DNA from: a virus
DNA: 64,000 bases
Virus record (IMG/VR): IMGVR_UViG_3300037246_000452
Span: 25,219 to 89,218 of that record
Strand: one strand, 5' to 3'
Shown here: one piece after another, positions 37,682 to 45,373 of the stretch
Numbering within the stretch: position 1 is the first letter of the stretch
How the letters are laid out: every line of letters starts with the position of its first letter
Notes under the pieces: generated by a model
What the model saw: only the letters and a program-made list of their open reading frames with translations
What the model was told of the DNA's origin: nothing
Databases searched by the model: none
Made by a program: the position numbers and the translations under genes

Positions 37682-38890
37682 TCAGTCCTCCTCTTTATTA
37701 AAGTAATGTTCTTTGATTACATCTAACGTGATCTCTGTTACCTGTGCATGTGATACCTCCTTGTTCAGGTTTAATGTGTCATCAATAATCTCACTGACTG
37801 CATCTGCAACTTTTTGATTTACATAGTTCTCATCAAAGGTTGCCAAAAGTGCGTTGGTCAGTTTAAAGGCTCCCTGCTCATCCAGTCCCTTCATGGTGAA
37901 TATCTCATTAATCCTTCCCGGTCTGTAAACTTCCTTAGGAATGGCGTCAATGGCATTGGTAGTCATTACGGTCAGTACTCTTGATTTATGCTCCTGTAGC
38001 CACCATAACAGCTGTTCTAATAGTCTGCCTGTTACACCTGAGTCATCCCCTTGTGTAAATAGTTTCTCCATTTCATCCAATAGCAGGATGCAGGGCTCTT
38101 CCATATCAAGTTGTTGGAATACTGCTTTGAGTCGGCCTTCGCTCTCCCCTACCCACTTTACCATAATACCTGACATATCCAATCTATAGAGAGGGATGTC
38201 AAGCTTACTGGCCATCATCTTGGCACCAACCGTTTTTCCCACTCCGGGGCAACCATGCAATAGTACCCCTCGCGGTATTAATCTATGATCATCACATTCA
38301 AGGAAGAACTTACCATTCTTGTCCAGCCAGTTCATCAAAGGCACATCTGGAAGGTAACAAGGCAGATTCGTATCTATTTCCTCAATACCTTTATGATCTA
38401 CCATAAGTGCCCTTCTCGTCTTCCTAATTCCAAAGGGTGTGATAGCCCCTTCTGCATATGTAAGCTTCAATACATTGCGAACCTCGAAGAGCGTGAGGCC
38501 ACTTAAGGCTTGTGTCGTGTGAAGTATATTATCATCCTCAACTATATCTACCACATGCTCAGCAATCAACTCCTTTGGTGTCGGCAGTACCCCTGCATCA
38601 AAAAACAGGTAATGCTCACATTCTGGATTAATGAGTATCAGGCATGACGCCCTTTCCTCAAAACTGTCATATATCTTCTGCCAGTTATCCTGCTCCTTAG
38701 TACCTATGATAGCTACATACTTATTGGTTCCCATCATCTTAAGTACGGTATTTGTCGGCATGACATGGCCAACGCTGCATGACTTCCCTTTACCCAAATA
38801 ATGATCAAGCACTTCATCCACATGCATTAAGTCAGAGACCTCCAGCGTGATAATTGGAATGTGTGCTTTCAAAATTGTTGCTATGTCCAT
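37682..38890 (-). CDS. AAA+ ATPase (Ycf46/FtsH-like module)
   Basis: The C-terminal half is a classical AAA domain: Walker A GCPGVGKT at residues 213-220, Walker B ILLLDEMEK with D272/E273, and the second region of homology ending in RPGR (about 324-327) with Arg fingers. The N-terminal 200 residues resemble the non-catalytic part of Ycf46-type proteins (IITLEVSDLMHVDEVL, SGLTLFEVRNVL). Length 402. ATG 38890 follows GGGAGGACAA behind its own promoter. It may remodel replication or DNA complexes with the next gene's product; the substrate is unknown. Confidence 0.82.
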   Translation of the reverse strand: MDIATILKAHIPIITLEVSDLMHVDEVLDHYLGKGKSCSVGHVMPTNTVLKMMGTNKYVAIIGTKEQDNWQKIYDSFEERASCLILINPECEHYLFFDAGVLPTPKELIAEHVVDIVEDDNILHTTQALSGLTLFEVRNVLKLTYAEGAITPFGIRKTRRALMVDHKGIEEIDTNLPCYLPDVPLMNWLDKNGKFFLECDDHRLIPRGVLLHGCPGVGKTVGAKMMASKLDIPLYRLDMSGIMVKWVGESEGRLKAVFQQLDMEEPCILLLDEMEKLFTQGDDSGVTGRLLEQLLWWLQEHKSRVLTVMTTNAIDAIPKEVYRPGRINEIFTMKGLDEQGAFKLTNALLATFDENYVNQKVADAVSEIIDDTLNLNKEVSHAQVTEITLDVIKEHYFNKEED

Positions 38891-38921
38891 TTGTCCTCCC
38901 TGACTTTTTGATTATATAAAC

Positions 38922-38950
38922 ATCTTAGCAAGTTTAATCAGGTTTGTCAA
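38922..38950 (-). promoter_or_regulatory. Sigma70 promoter of the AAA+ operon
   Basis: TTGACA (38950-38945), 17 bp, TAAGAT (38927-38922). Confidence 0.75.
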
Positions 38951-38955
38951 GTTAA

Positions 38956-39435
38956 TTAATCTTCCTGTATTAATACAAACAGTTTATCGAATTCATCAGC
39001 TACCTTCTGTGTATCTTCTTCCCCGTACTTCCATGCCAAATCAAATAGCTCGTCCAGTTTAGGGTGGCAAATCATCTTATATGAGCAGGCCAATCCTGCC
39101 TTCAGTTCTATCTTTGCTTGAAACTTATCATCGGCCTCAGTTCCGTCCTCGGCAATGTCTCCTTCGAGAAAGTCTAAGTCATGTTCTATTTCATAACCGT
39201 CTTCCCCGAAACTCTTGCCATCGATGATCTTAATGTGCTCATCCTTGTATGCAGCTTCACCGGAGCAGTCAATCATCTCACAGTTCAAGCATTCTTTTGT
39301 ACCCGGTGGGTTGTCCCCCTCACTATTGAATACTTGTACAGCATGAAATAAATGATTGCCTTCATACCATATAGCCTTTGTACCCTTCTTTACATAATAT
39401 CCTAAATCAGCCCAACCTTGAAATGTTCTTAACAT
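38956..39435 (-). CDS. Hypothetical 159-aa protein with ArdC-like start
   Basis: The first 35 residues (FQGWADLGYYVKKGTKAIWYE) recall the N-terminal ssDNA-binding segment of ArdC/TraC-type proteins (W-x-LG-x-x-V-x-K-G-x-K), but the rest is acidic (LDFLEGDIAEDGTEADD) and lacks a protease domain. Three Cys (ECLNCEMIDC) may bind metal. The ArdC link is weak. Starts at ATG 39435 directly after the upstream stop. Confidence 0.45.
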   Translation of the reverse strand: MLRTFQGWADLGYYVKKGTKAIWYEGNHLFHAVQVFNSEGDNPPGTKECLNCEMIDCSGEAAYKDEHIKIIDGKSFGEDGYEIEHDLDFLEGDIAEDGTEADDKFQAKIELKAGLACSYKMICHPKLDELFDLAWKYGEEDTQKVADEFDKLFVLIQED

Positions 39436-39648
39436 TCAATCTCCCTGTTCCATTAGTTTCGTATGTCTCCGCCCCAACTCCTTCAACGCCTCGGCATAGA
39501 AATGGCGGTTAGTGGCCCTGATAGCTACCAGCCTGCATCCGTGCTCATAAAAAACACCTTCAATATGAGTGTCCTTACCCTCCATATGCACTACTAGATG
39601 TTTGTAATCAATCTTTGTTATATCTGCTATTACGTAGTCACTACCCAT
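39436..39648 (-). CDS. Hypothetical 70-aa protein
   Basis: ATG 39648 (MGSDYVIADITKIDY) or the GTG one codon earlier, after AGGAGGGG. Beta-rich N-terminal half and a helix ending LGRRHTKLMEQGD. No family is recognised. Confidence 0.5.
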   Translation of the reverse strand: MGSDYVIADITKIDYKHLVVHMEGKDTHIEGVFYEHGCRLVAIRATNRHFYAEALKELGRRHTKLMEQGD

Positions 39649-39656
39649 CACCCCTC

Positions 39657-39866
39657 CTAAGTAAATGAAATACTTTTGTTCTCTTTTATGAATTTACCGC
39701 CTCGCTGCAAGGGTGCTTCATACCAAACGTAACCGCAGTTTGTGCAAGTCCTTTTAATACGCTCAAACTGAGTATCCGCATCAACTTGGAATTCTGCTTC
39801 AGCGCCTCCAACCCCGCACTTGATACATGATCTCATACTCATATAATTATCTAATTTACCTGCCAT
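39657..39866 (-). CDS. Zinc-ribbon protein, 69 aa
   Basis: SCIKCGVG and TCTNCGYVWYE, 25 residues apart, form a TFIIS-like zinc ribbon of the kind seen in small transcription-related proteins. Starts at ATG 39866 after GGGAGAATTGA. Function unknown. Confidence 0.6.
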   Translation of the reverse strand: MAGKLDNYMSMRSCIKCGVGGAEAEFQVDADTQFERIKRTCTNCGYVWYEAPLQRGGKFIKENKSISFT

Positions 39867-39877
39867 TCAATTCTCCC

Positions 39878-39997
39878 TTACTTAAATTTAGGCCATGTTC
39901 CCTCTGCAAGCCTCCCACCTACACACCTGCACCAGCCAGTATAACCTTTTTCATTATATTCATACTCGTACTGCCCTATTCTGTGCCATGCAGTCAT
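39878..39997 (-). CDS. Hypothetical 39-aa Trp/Tyr-rich protein
   Basis: ATG 39997 follows AGGAGGGGTA. The product MTAWHRIGQYEYEYNEKG, then WCRCVGGRL, is aromatic with a CRC pair. It fits exactly between flanking genes. Confidence 0.5.
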   Translation of the reverse strand: MTAWHRIGQYEYEYNEKGYTGWCRCVGGRLAEGTWPKFK

Positions 39998-40022
39998 TAC
40001 CCCTCCTACAATTAATTCATAG

Positions 40023-40238
40023 TTATCTTGCTTTTTTTGCTCTATCAAGATCGGCTATAAAATTCTCTTGAATATCGGGCATCGCCAAATAACCTCTTTT
40101 CCTTTGATTTACCAATAGCAGAGCAAACCTAGCTTGTTCTGCCGTCAACTCATTAATAATTTTAGTCGCCTGATTAAACCTCTTATCATCCTCTTTTCGC
40201 AAAGTCACTTCTATTCCTTTTAGTGTTTTACCATCCAT
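40023..40238 (-). CDS. Hypothetical 71-aa protein
   Basis: Helical, basic (KRFNQATKIINELTAEQ, LVNQRKRGYLAM). ATG 40238 follows AGGAGGATGTAG. A palindrome copy lies just upstream at 40252-40265. No family is recognised. Confidence 0.5.
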   Translation of the reverse strand: MDGKTLKGIEVTLRKEDDKRFNQATKIINELTAEQARFALLLVNQRKRGYLAMPDIQENFIADLDRAKKAR

Positions 40239-40251
40239 CTACATCCTCCTT

Positions 40252-40265
40252 TGCAATTAATTTCA
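40252..40265. repeat. Dispersed 14-bp palindrome, copy 18
   Basis: TGCAATTAATTTCA, overlapping the stop codon of the 40263-40484 gene. Confidence 0.8.
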
Positions 40266-40484
40266 TTTATATATTTCCAGTGCTGAGATAACCTCTACTT
40301 TTTCAGCTTCTAGTCGTTTAATAAATTCTGAGTCGTTGCCAACAACTTCTAGTAAATATTTGATTTCATCTAAGTGTTTTCTTAGGTAGTGGTCAACCCC
40401 TTTGGAACCATCCGTGTGATTTTTTATCAAAGTTGAATCTTTTCTAGCGTATTCAGCTAATTTTAAACATATTTGTAAAGTCAT
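40263..40484 (-). CDS. Hypothetical 73-aa helical protein
   Basis: Helical protein with one Cys and the charged segment DHYLRKHLDEIKYLLEVV. Overlaps the upstream stop by 4 nt. No family is recognised. Confidence 0.5.
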   Translation of the reverse strand: MTLQICLKLAEYARKDSTLIKNHTDGSKGVDHYLRKHLDEIKYLLEVVGNDSEFIKRLEAEKVEVISALEIYK

Positions 40485-40669
40485 AATGCTCCCGTAACCC
40501 GTTTGATATTATGCTCTTGTGCTTTCTTCCCCGCCACTTCCATGTTGCAGAAAGGACCAGTTACAACTATATCATCGGGTGCTAAAAAATAACTGTTAAC
40601 GCCTGTGTCTCCGAATTCATAACCTGCTATCTCTAAGTGCTCTTTAACTTCTTTCTGTGCTGTAGTCAT
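40481..40669 (-). CDS. Hypothetical 62-aa protein
   Basis: Start at ATG 40669 (MTTAQKEVKEHLE) after GGAGGCCGAT; the earlier ATG at 40681 contains the ribosome site. Helix at the N-terminus and a short alpha/beta remainder. First gene after the promoter at 40716-40744. Confidence 0.55.
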   Translation of the reverse strand: MTTAQKEVKEHLEIAGYEFGDTGVNSYFLAPDDIVVTGPFCNMEVAGKKAQEHNIKRVTGAL

Positions 40670-40715
40670 ATCGGCCTCCATGCCTTTGTTTTTGTATTAA
40701 TTTGATTTATAAGTA

Positions 40716-40744
40716 AGTATACCTTTATAAAAAGGGTTTGTCAA
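40716..40744 (-). promoter_or_regulatory. Sigma70 promoter
   Basis: TTGACA (40744-40739), 17 bp, TATACT (40721-40716). Confidence 0.9.
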
Positions 40745-40761
40745 GTTTATTATTACTATAA

Positions 40762-41247
40762 TTAAATAATATTTAATCTTGCAAATTCCCCATAATACTT
40801 AATAGCCAAAGTGTTATATGCTACAGCGGCCTCTAGTGCAGTCTCATGATACCCGCCTCGTACTTTTTTACCTTCCTTTGTCAGTGTCGCTCTCCAAGGT
40901 TTTGCTCTAGTCTGATCTTTGCAAAGCTCTATCCCCTTATACCCTGTGGTGTTATTCTTGTACTTCTTTTTATTATACAAATTTTGAGCTAAAGTACATA
41001 GGCGTAGATTTGATCTTCTGTTGTCTAGCCCGTTACCGTTTATATGATCTACTACCTCTCCTTTAATCGCGCCTGTAATAACCCTGTGCATTAGTAATAT
41101 TTCACCATGCTCCATTCGTCTAGCGTAACTAAGATCACTCTGAGCTGTGTATCCAGACCATTTAACCAAGCCTATCTTAGTAAAATCAATGGCGTCTATT
41201 AGGTATATCCCTCCGTTTTGTAATTGTAGCCTTCTTGTAACTCCCAT
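40762..41247 (-). CDS. HNH-AP2 homing endonuclease
   Basis: HNH part: MHRVITGAIKGEVVDHINGNGLDNR, here in pieces, with LRLCTLAQNLYNKK; AP2 DNA-binding part: TGYKGIELCKDQ, WRATLTKEGKKVRGGY, EAAVAYNTLAIKYYGEFARLN. This two-domain layout is typical of free-standing phage homing nucleases. The 161-residue gene stands alone between a terminator upstream and a promoter downstream, in keeping with insertion at a transcription-unit boundary. An extended -10 (TGGTATTAT, about 41277-41269) may drive it. Confidence 0.85.
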   Translation of the reverse strand: MGVTRRLQLQNGGIYLIDAIDFTKIGLVKWSGYTAQSDLSYARRMEHGEILLMHRVITGAIKGEVVDHINGNGLDNRRSNLRLCTLAQNLYNKKKYKNNTTGYKGIELCKDQTRAKPWRATLTKEGKKVRGGYHETALEAAVAYNTLAIKYYGEFARLNII

Positions 41248-41327
41248 AAAAATACCTCCTTATGTACTTATAAATATAATACCACAGGTACCTTTAAAAG
41301 TATATGAAAATCCCCCTAAGTTCTTGG

Positions 41328-41360
41328 AAAAAATCCCCCTGTACCTTTTAGTACAGAGGG
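41328..41360 (-). terminator. Intrinsic terminator after the lysis genes
   Basis: CCCTCTGTAC pairs with GTACAGGGGG (one G-T) across a 6-nt loop, followed by ATTTTTT. It closes the tail-lysis transcription unit that ends at 41374. Confidence 0.85.
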
Positions 41361-41373
41361 CAACTTGACTTAC

Positions 41374-41628
41374 CTAGTGTGAGATAGGTTCCTTGTCGGG
41401 TTCAGCCAAACATTCATCTATATCCTCATACATCTTGTAAATGTATCCTGTCGGAAAACATTCATAGCCTTGCTTAGTCGGATGGCTTATTGGCTCCTGA
41501 CCTTCAGGGAGAATTCCTCCGTTTCTTACGATTGAGTAGCCGCACCCTCCGAGCATAACCACTGAGCCTAACACCAATAGCATGGCTATCTTGTTTCGCC
41601 AGCTCCTTATTCCTAGCATGTCGTTCAC
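41374..41628 (-). CDS. Probable outer-membrane spanin (Rz1-like lipoprotein)
   Basis: The protein has a signal sequence with a lipobox: MLLVLGSVVMLGGC, the Cys at about residue 29 being the lipid-attached site. The mature part is about 55 residues with Pro and Cys. It starts inside the 41504-41710 gene in another frame, the nested layout of Rz/Rz1 spanin pairs that join inner and outer membranes in the last step of lysis. The pairing is inferred from layout. Confidence 0.62.
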   Translation of the reverse strand: MNDMLGIRSWRNKIAMLLVLGSVVMLGGCGYSIVRNGGILPEGQEPISHPTKQGYECFPTGYIYKMYEDIDECLAEPDKEPISH

Positions 41629-41710
41629 GCTCCTCGACCTTTACCGGCCTGACTCTCTCCTTCATTATAAAGAAGATGATCTCCAGTAGTGCCTTAATCA
41701 GGCTTAACAT
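41504..41710 (-). CDS. Probable inner-membrane spanin (Rz-like)
   Basis: An N-terminal hydrophobic helix (LSLIKALLEIIFFIM) is followed by a charged helical domain (KVEERERHARNKELAK), the general build of a short i-spanin. At 68 residues it is shorter than lambda Rz. It overlaps the lipoprotein gene by 125 nt and the holin-like gene by one base. Confidence 0.5.
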   Translation of the reverse strand: MLSLIKALLEIIFFIMKERVRPVKVEERERHARNKELAKQDSHAIGVRLSGYARRVRLLNRKKRRNSP

Positions 41711-41937
41711 TACTTGGTCTCAATAGCTGCCTTAGCCTTCTCAATCTTATGACCGATACCCACTAAACTAAGACCTGCTGCGATAGAAAATACCCCACCC
41801 TTTGCAGCTGCGAGACCCCCGTCAACATTACCATCTATTGCACTCAGCACACCTTGGATAATACCCCCAAGTCCAATCAGTATCAGTGCTGTTGCTGATG
41901 CCTTAGTCTTCCATCCACCTATTTTAACTTTGTCCAT
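41710..41937 (-). CDS. Putative holin
   Basis: A 75-residue protein with two hydrophobic stretches (about 12-31 ASATALILIGLGGIIQGVL and 47-63 GGVFSIAAGLSLVGIGH) joined by a short acidic loop, and a basic C-terminal tail (KIEKAKAAIETK). This is the size and layout of a two-span holin, and it lies between endolysin and spanins. ATG 41937 follows AAGGAGGACAGGGAT. Confidence 0.6.
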   Translation of the reverse strand: MDKVKIGGWKTKASATALILIGLGGIIQGVLSAIDGNVDGGLAAAKGGVFSIAAGLSLVGIGHKIEKAKAAIETK

Positions 41938-41957
41938 ATCCCTGTCCTCCTTTCCTG

Positions 41958-42554
41958 TTATTTAACCTTAGGCCTTATTGCCTCGATTAATTCTTTTAAC
42001 ATATCACCCGGACAATGCTTCTTCCCAAAGTGATAGTGCCCATATAGTGCTGAGTTGTCCCAATTCCAGTTCGCCTTACATAGCTCCCATAGAAGTACAG
42101 CTGATACTCGCTGCTGAGGTGTCGGGTCAATGGCCCCTTTCTTCTCCATTCCTTCAGCTTTGAAAAGCCCAGTGAACATGACTGACATGTACTTGGCATT
42201 TTCGTCCCCAATCTTTTTCTTATCCCCCTGACTCCAGACTTTCTTACTGAAGTCATTACAGAGACAAATCATTCCGTCCTTCTCTATTGCCCATGTATAA
42301 GAGATACTTTCCAACCCTGTAGGCCACAGGTGATTGCCTTCAGACGTGTGGTACTTGGCTATCCCTGACAGAGAATAGTTACCTAATGCTTGATGAAACA
42401 CCAAACCTTCCAAGTCCTCTACTGATCTCTCCTGCCATTTATAGCCGTTCTCATTCCTATGGAGCTTTAATCTTTTATCTTCAGGCTTTGGGATATTCAT
42501 ATTTTCAACATACACCCCCAACTCCTGTAAAAACTTCTCCTCATTTAAAATCAT
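41958..42554 (-). CDS. Endolysin, N-acetylmuramoyl-L-alanine amidase type
   Basis: The fold follows PGRP/amidase enzymes that cut the bond between MurNAc and L-Ala: zinc His in LVFHQALGNYS (about residue 54), ISYTWAIEKDGMICLCND, and GHYHFGKKHCPGDML (about 176-190) supplying the second His and the Cys zinc ligand. Start at ATG 42554 behind GGAGGTGTTACCT, 14 nt inside the previous gene. No signal sequence, so export depends on the holin. Length 198. Confidence 0.82.
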   Translation of the reverse strand: MILNEEKFLQELGVYVENMNIPKPEDKRLKLHRNENGYKWQERSVEDLEGLVFHQALGNYSLSGIAKYHTSEGNHLWPTGLESISYTWAIEKDGMICLCNDFSKKVWSQGDKKKIGDENAKYMSVMFTGLFKAEGMEKKGAIDPTPQQRVSAVLLWELCKANWNWDNSALYGHYHFGKKHCPGDMLKELIEAIRPKVK

Positions 42555-43086
42555 AGGTAACACCTCCCTCATATATGTAGTGCCTGTCTTCTGTTAAAGA
42601 CCTATATGAGGCACTGTACCATAGATTTAGTCTTTTAGTTACTACTACCTTAAGGTCTCCTGAATACATATAGTCTTTGGACTCGTTCAAATTCGGCTGA
42701 TAGTATAATACCAATGACCCATACTCATTCTGTATCCTTGGGCGTATGGAAGCTTTTACCGTATCCCTGCCTTCATACGTATGACTCAAAACTCCAACAC
42801 TCAAGGATGCCTCAGAACTACCCTCATCATAGAAGGTATACTTCGGGCCAGCTCCTACTGTCACTTCCTTTTTATTGAAATTCCTTGTCTCCCTGACGTG
42901 AGTATAATCAAACCAAGTACTCCATTTATCCGTATACTCTGTGCTTATATCTAAATTCAGTGTTTGTTTTCCTTGGTCATCAATACTTAAGGATATAGTG
43001 TTCGCCCACACTACTCTAGTGGATGTAACAATAAACAATATCAGAAGTAATAATACTACCCACCTATGTTTGCTCTGAAAATCCAT
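42541..43086 (-). CDS. Predicted outer membrane beta-barrel protein
   Basis: A Sec signal peptide (residues 1-28, core VVLLLLILFIVTSTRVVW, cut after VWA) leads into about 150 residues of alternating polar and hydrophobic strands with many Tyr (WSTWFDYTHV, LVLYYQPNLN, NLWYSASYRSL) and the terminal strand GGVTYDFK. This is the pattern of a small 8-stranded outer membrane barrel. Placed in the lysis region, it could change the host surface, for example as superinfection exclusion; no such activity is shown. Confidence 0.65.
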   Translation of the reverse strand: MDFQSKHRWVVLLLLILFIVTSTRVVWANTISLSIDDQGKQTLNLDISTEYTDKWSTWFDYTHVRETRNFNKKEVTVGAGPKYTFYDEGSSEASLSVGVLSHTYEGRDTVKASIRPRIQNEYGSLVLYYQPNLNESKDYMYSGDLKVVVTKRLNLWYSASYRSLTEDRHYIYEGGVTYDFK

Positions 43087-43478
43087 ACCAAACTACCCCC
43101 TATCACTGTCACTATAAACGCCCCAATACCACCAAGTAACATTGTTACAAACGCCATTAGTATAGTAAATGTTCTGTTCTTAATCATAGTGTCTTGTTCA
43201 TCTATCTTTCGTGTATTAGCCTCTATTTGTTTTTCGTAAGAATTTACCGTTGCTTGTAGCCCTTCCACTACACGTTGCCTTTTCCATATATCATCAAATT
43301 CCGTCCGTACCCCATCGGAAGTTTTCTGCAAATGTAAAAGGTGGCCTTCCAACTCCACATGTTTAACTTGAACCCCTGCCAACTTTTCGAGAGATTTCTT
43401 AAGTTCACCAATACTGGCTTTAATAGGGTCTATTGCAGTGTTTACCGCTTTTTCCACATCCTCAAGCTTAATACACAT
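43056..43478 (-). CDS. Coiled-coil protein with C-terminal membrane helix
   Basis: Start at ATG 43478 (MCIKLEDVEK) after GGGAG; an earlier ATG at 43526 is weaker. Residues 5-105 are heptad-rich helix (DPIKASIGELKKSLEKL, SYEKQIEANTRKIDEQD), followed by one or two hydrophobic spans (TFTILMAFVTMLLGGIGAFIVTVIGG). The layout resembles XhlA-type holin helpers. It lies upstream of the barrel and endolysin genes. Confidence 0.55.
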   Translation of the reverse strand: MCIKLEDVEKAVNTAIDPIKASIGELKKSLEKLAGVQVKHVELEGHLLHLQKTSDGVRTEFDDIWKRQRVVEGLQATVNSYEKQIEANTRKIDEQDTMIKNRTFTILMAFVTMLLGGIGAFIVTVIGGSLVWIFRANIGG

Positions 43479-43541
43479 GTTCTTACTCCCTTTCAGGTTT
43501 CGTTTATAATTACTCTTACTGCCCACAATAATACCTCCTCA

Positions 43542-43555
43542 TGCAATTAATTGCA
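43542..43555. repeat. Dispersed 14-bp palindrome, copy 19 (perfect)
   Basis: TGCAATTAATTGCA, in the gap between the tail and lysis modules. Confidence 0.85.
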
Positions 43556-43563
43556 ACAACAAT

Positions 43564-45339
43564 TTATGCTTGCATTATAGTTGATAAGTTCAGTGTATCC
43601 TCATCGGCTATAACTACCTCTACTGCTTTACTCGCCCCAACAAAGGCCAAAGAGGATACGGTATATGTCTGGTTCTTAGCGAGAGTCAGTATTGCTACTC
43701 CCTGAACATCAGTTGCCTGACTATACTCCCGGGCGTCCAGTATAATGTTTCCAGTCGCCACAGGCCCATCTTGGATTACTGCTGTAAATAGAACTCCTTC
43801 TTCTGGATTCAATCCTATATCCTTTAGATTGCAGTATACATTACATTGGTCTGGGTCTGATGGAAGAGGGATAGTAAATACATCCCCATACCTTATAAAA
43901 GTCTCGTCCTGCGTAACCACTATTGTCTGGGGCAAATCAAAGGTACAAGCGGCTTTTTTAGGCATAAGCTTATATGTGCTAGCATCCATACTTAAAAGTA
44001 GTTGCCCGTTGACATCCGTAGTCTTCCGCTCTATAAAGGCATCCATTGCTTCATTAAATATAGACACATCTACTCCTATCATTGGAGTTGTCCCACCTGT
44101 CTCATAGAATTGAACAATTATGTTAAAAGCTCCCACTCCTCCTGATATTGCATCTAACTGATCAGATATATCTTTTAAGGTGTCTCCATCTGCTCCTGCT
44201 TGTGCAATTCCTGCCAATTGATCCGTTGCAAACCTCGCGCTATCCTCTATTACACCACCTGCGGCAATAAAGGCTGCTGCACCTGTAATTTTTTGATGCC
44301 CTGCGATACGTATAGTACCACCTGTACAACTTGCATCTATGATAATCTGCCCATCTCCATCAAAGCTCAGATTGTCTCCTGTCTTCATATTTTTAATCCC
44401 CATCCCGCCATGATAGCCCCGGAAATTAAAATTAGTAGCCCCTATTGCTGCTCCGTAATCAAATGAAGGTGTTCCTGTTCCAGCAACTGCTGAATGACTA
44501 TCACCTACGAAAAAGAAGTCCCCTGCCGCCCCAGCCGTGAAAGTCCCGGCAAATCCACATTTATGATAACTGCTTGGAGGTGCAGTGATATTACCAACTA
44601 TAGAATCACAAAATTTAGGTGGTATTGCTCCGGTGCATATTCCATTGACAGATGTGGCTCCATGGTAGAAAGAACCACTTATACTCTGATTGCCAAGGAT
44701 TAATGTCCAAGCTTCTCCAATATACTGTTGTTTTTCATGTGCTGCTGTAAGCGTAAGCGTAGAGCCTGGTTTAATCTTAACTTGGTCCACTTTCAGAGCA
44801 ACTTTAAGAGTGAGTAGATCTGTCTCATTATCAACAGGTTTATCAAGAGTTCCATTCACAAAAGGTTCATCTCCGGCCACACCGCCTTCTGAGTCATAAT
44901 AAATAAACCCGCCTTCATACCCACCAAGTTCTAAAAGTTCGCGAATTCGTCTTCCAAAAGATTTATTAATATTGTGAGTGGAACTATCAAGTACTCTATC
45001 AAAGAGTCCTTCTCCAAAAAATGGATGCTGTGCGCTTGCGTGTCCGTAAGTTGAGATATTGATTGTATCTGCCTTCCACTCAGCTCCAGCCGCATCAATG
45101 AATTGAATCTGAATCTGCTTGCCGGTCAATTCCGCTACCGAGACAGTTACCTTTACCTGTGTCCCTCCTGCGGGAGTCACCACTGGGATAGTATCAATGT
45201 TCCCAAAGTCAACTCCATCCTGAGTCACCTTTACATCCCCTGCCGCAATAGTTGGATTAACCTGATACGCGTCAGAACCTGCTGTCTTCAGGGCTATATA
45301 GAAAATAAATTCCGTCCCATATTTAACTAGCTTTTCCAT
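43564..45339 (-). CDS. Tail appendage protein, 591 aa
   Basis: Start at ATG 45339 (MEKLVKYGTEFIFYI) after a GGGGGG-type site; the frame extends upstream to 45435 but that would overlap the next gene. The N-terminus looks like a small beta domain, the middle is beta-helix-like (GGTIRIAGHQKI, SFDGDGQIIIDA), and residues about 430-510 (GVDVSIFNEAMDAFIERKTTDVNG) resemble a carboxypeptidase-regulatory Ig-like fold. Probably a fibre or receptor-contact protein. No enzyme motif is seen. Confidence 0.55.
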   Translation of the reverse strand: MEKLVKYGTEFIFYIALKTAGSDAYQVNPTIAAGDVKVTQDGVDFGNIDTIPVVTPAGGTQVKVTVSVAELTGKQIQIQFIDAAGAEWKADTINISTYGHASAQHPFFGEGLFDRVLDSSTHNINKSFGRRIRELLELGGYEGGFIYYDSEGGVAGDEPFVNGTLDKPVDNETDLLTLKVALKVDQVKIKPGSTLTLTAAHEKQQYIGEAWTLILGNQSISGSFYHGATSVNGICTGAIPPKFCDSIVGNITAPPSSYHKCGFAGTFTAGAAGDFFFVGDSHSAVAGTGTPSFDYGAAIGATNFNFRGYHGGMGIKNMKTGDNLSFDGDGQIIIDASCTGGTIRIAGHQKITGAAAFIAAGGVIEDSARFATDQLAGIAQAGADGDTLKDISDQLDAISGGVGAFNIIVQFYETGGTTPMIGVDVSIFNEAMDAFIERKTTDVNGQLLLSMDASTYKLMPKKAACTFDLPQTIVVTQDETFIRYGDVFTIPLPSDPDQCNVYCNLKDIGLNPEEGVLFTAVIQDGPVATGNIILDAREYSQATDVQGVAILTLAKNQTYTVSSLAFVGASKAVEVVIADEDTLNLSTIMQA

Positions 45340-45373
45340 TAAGTCCCCCCCTTTTTTTAATAAAGATTCATAC

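Noticed and set aside
38956-39435. Anti-restriction ArdC protein
   Set aside because: Only a short N-terminal resemblance; the metalloprotease part is absent, so I keep it as hypothetical.
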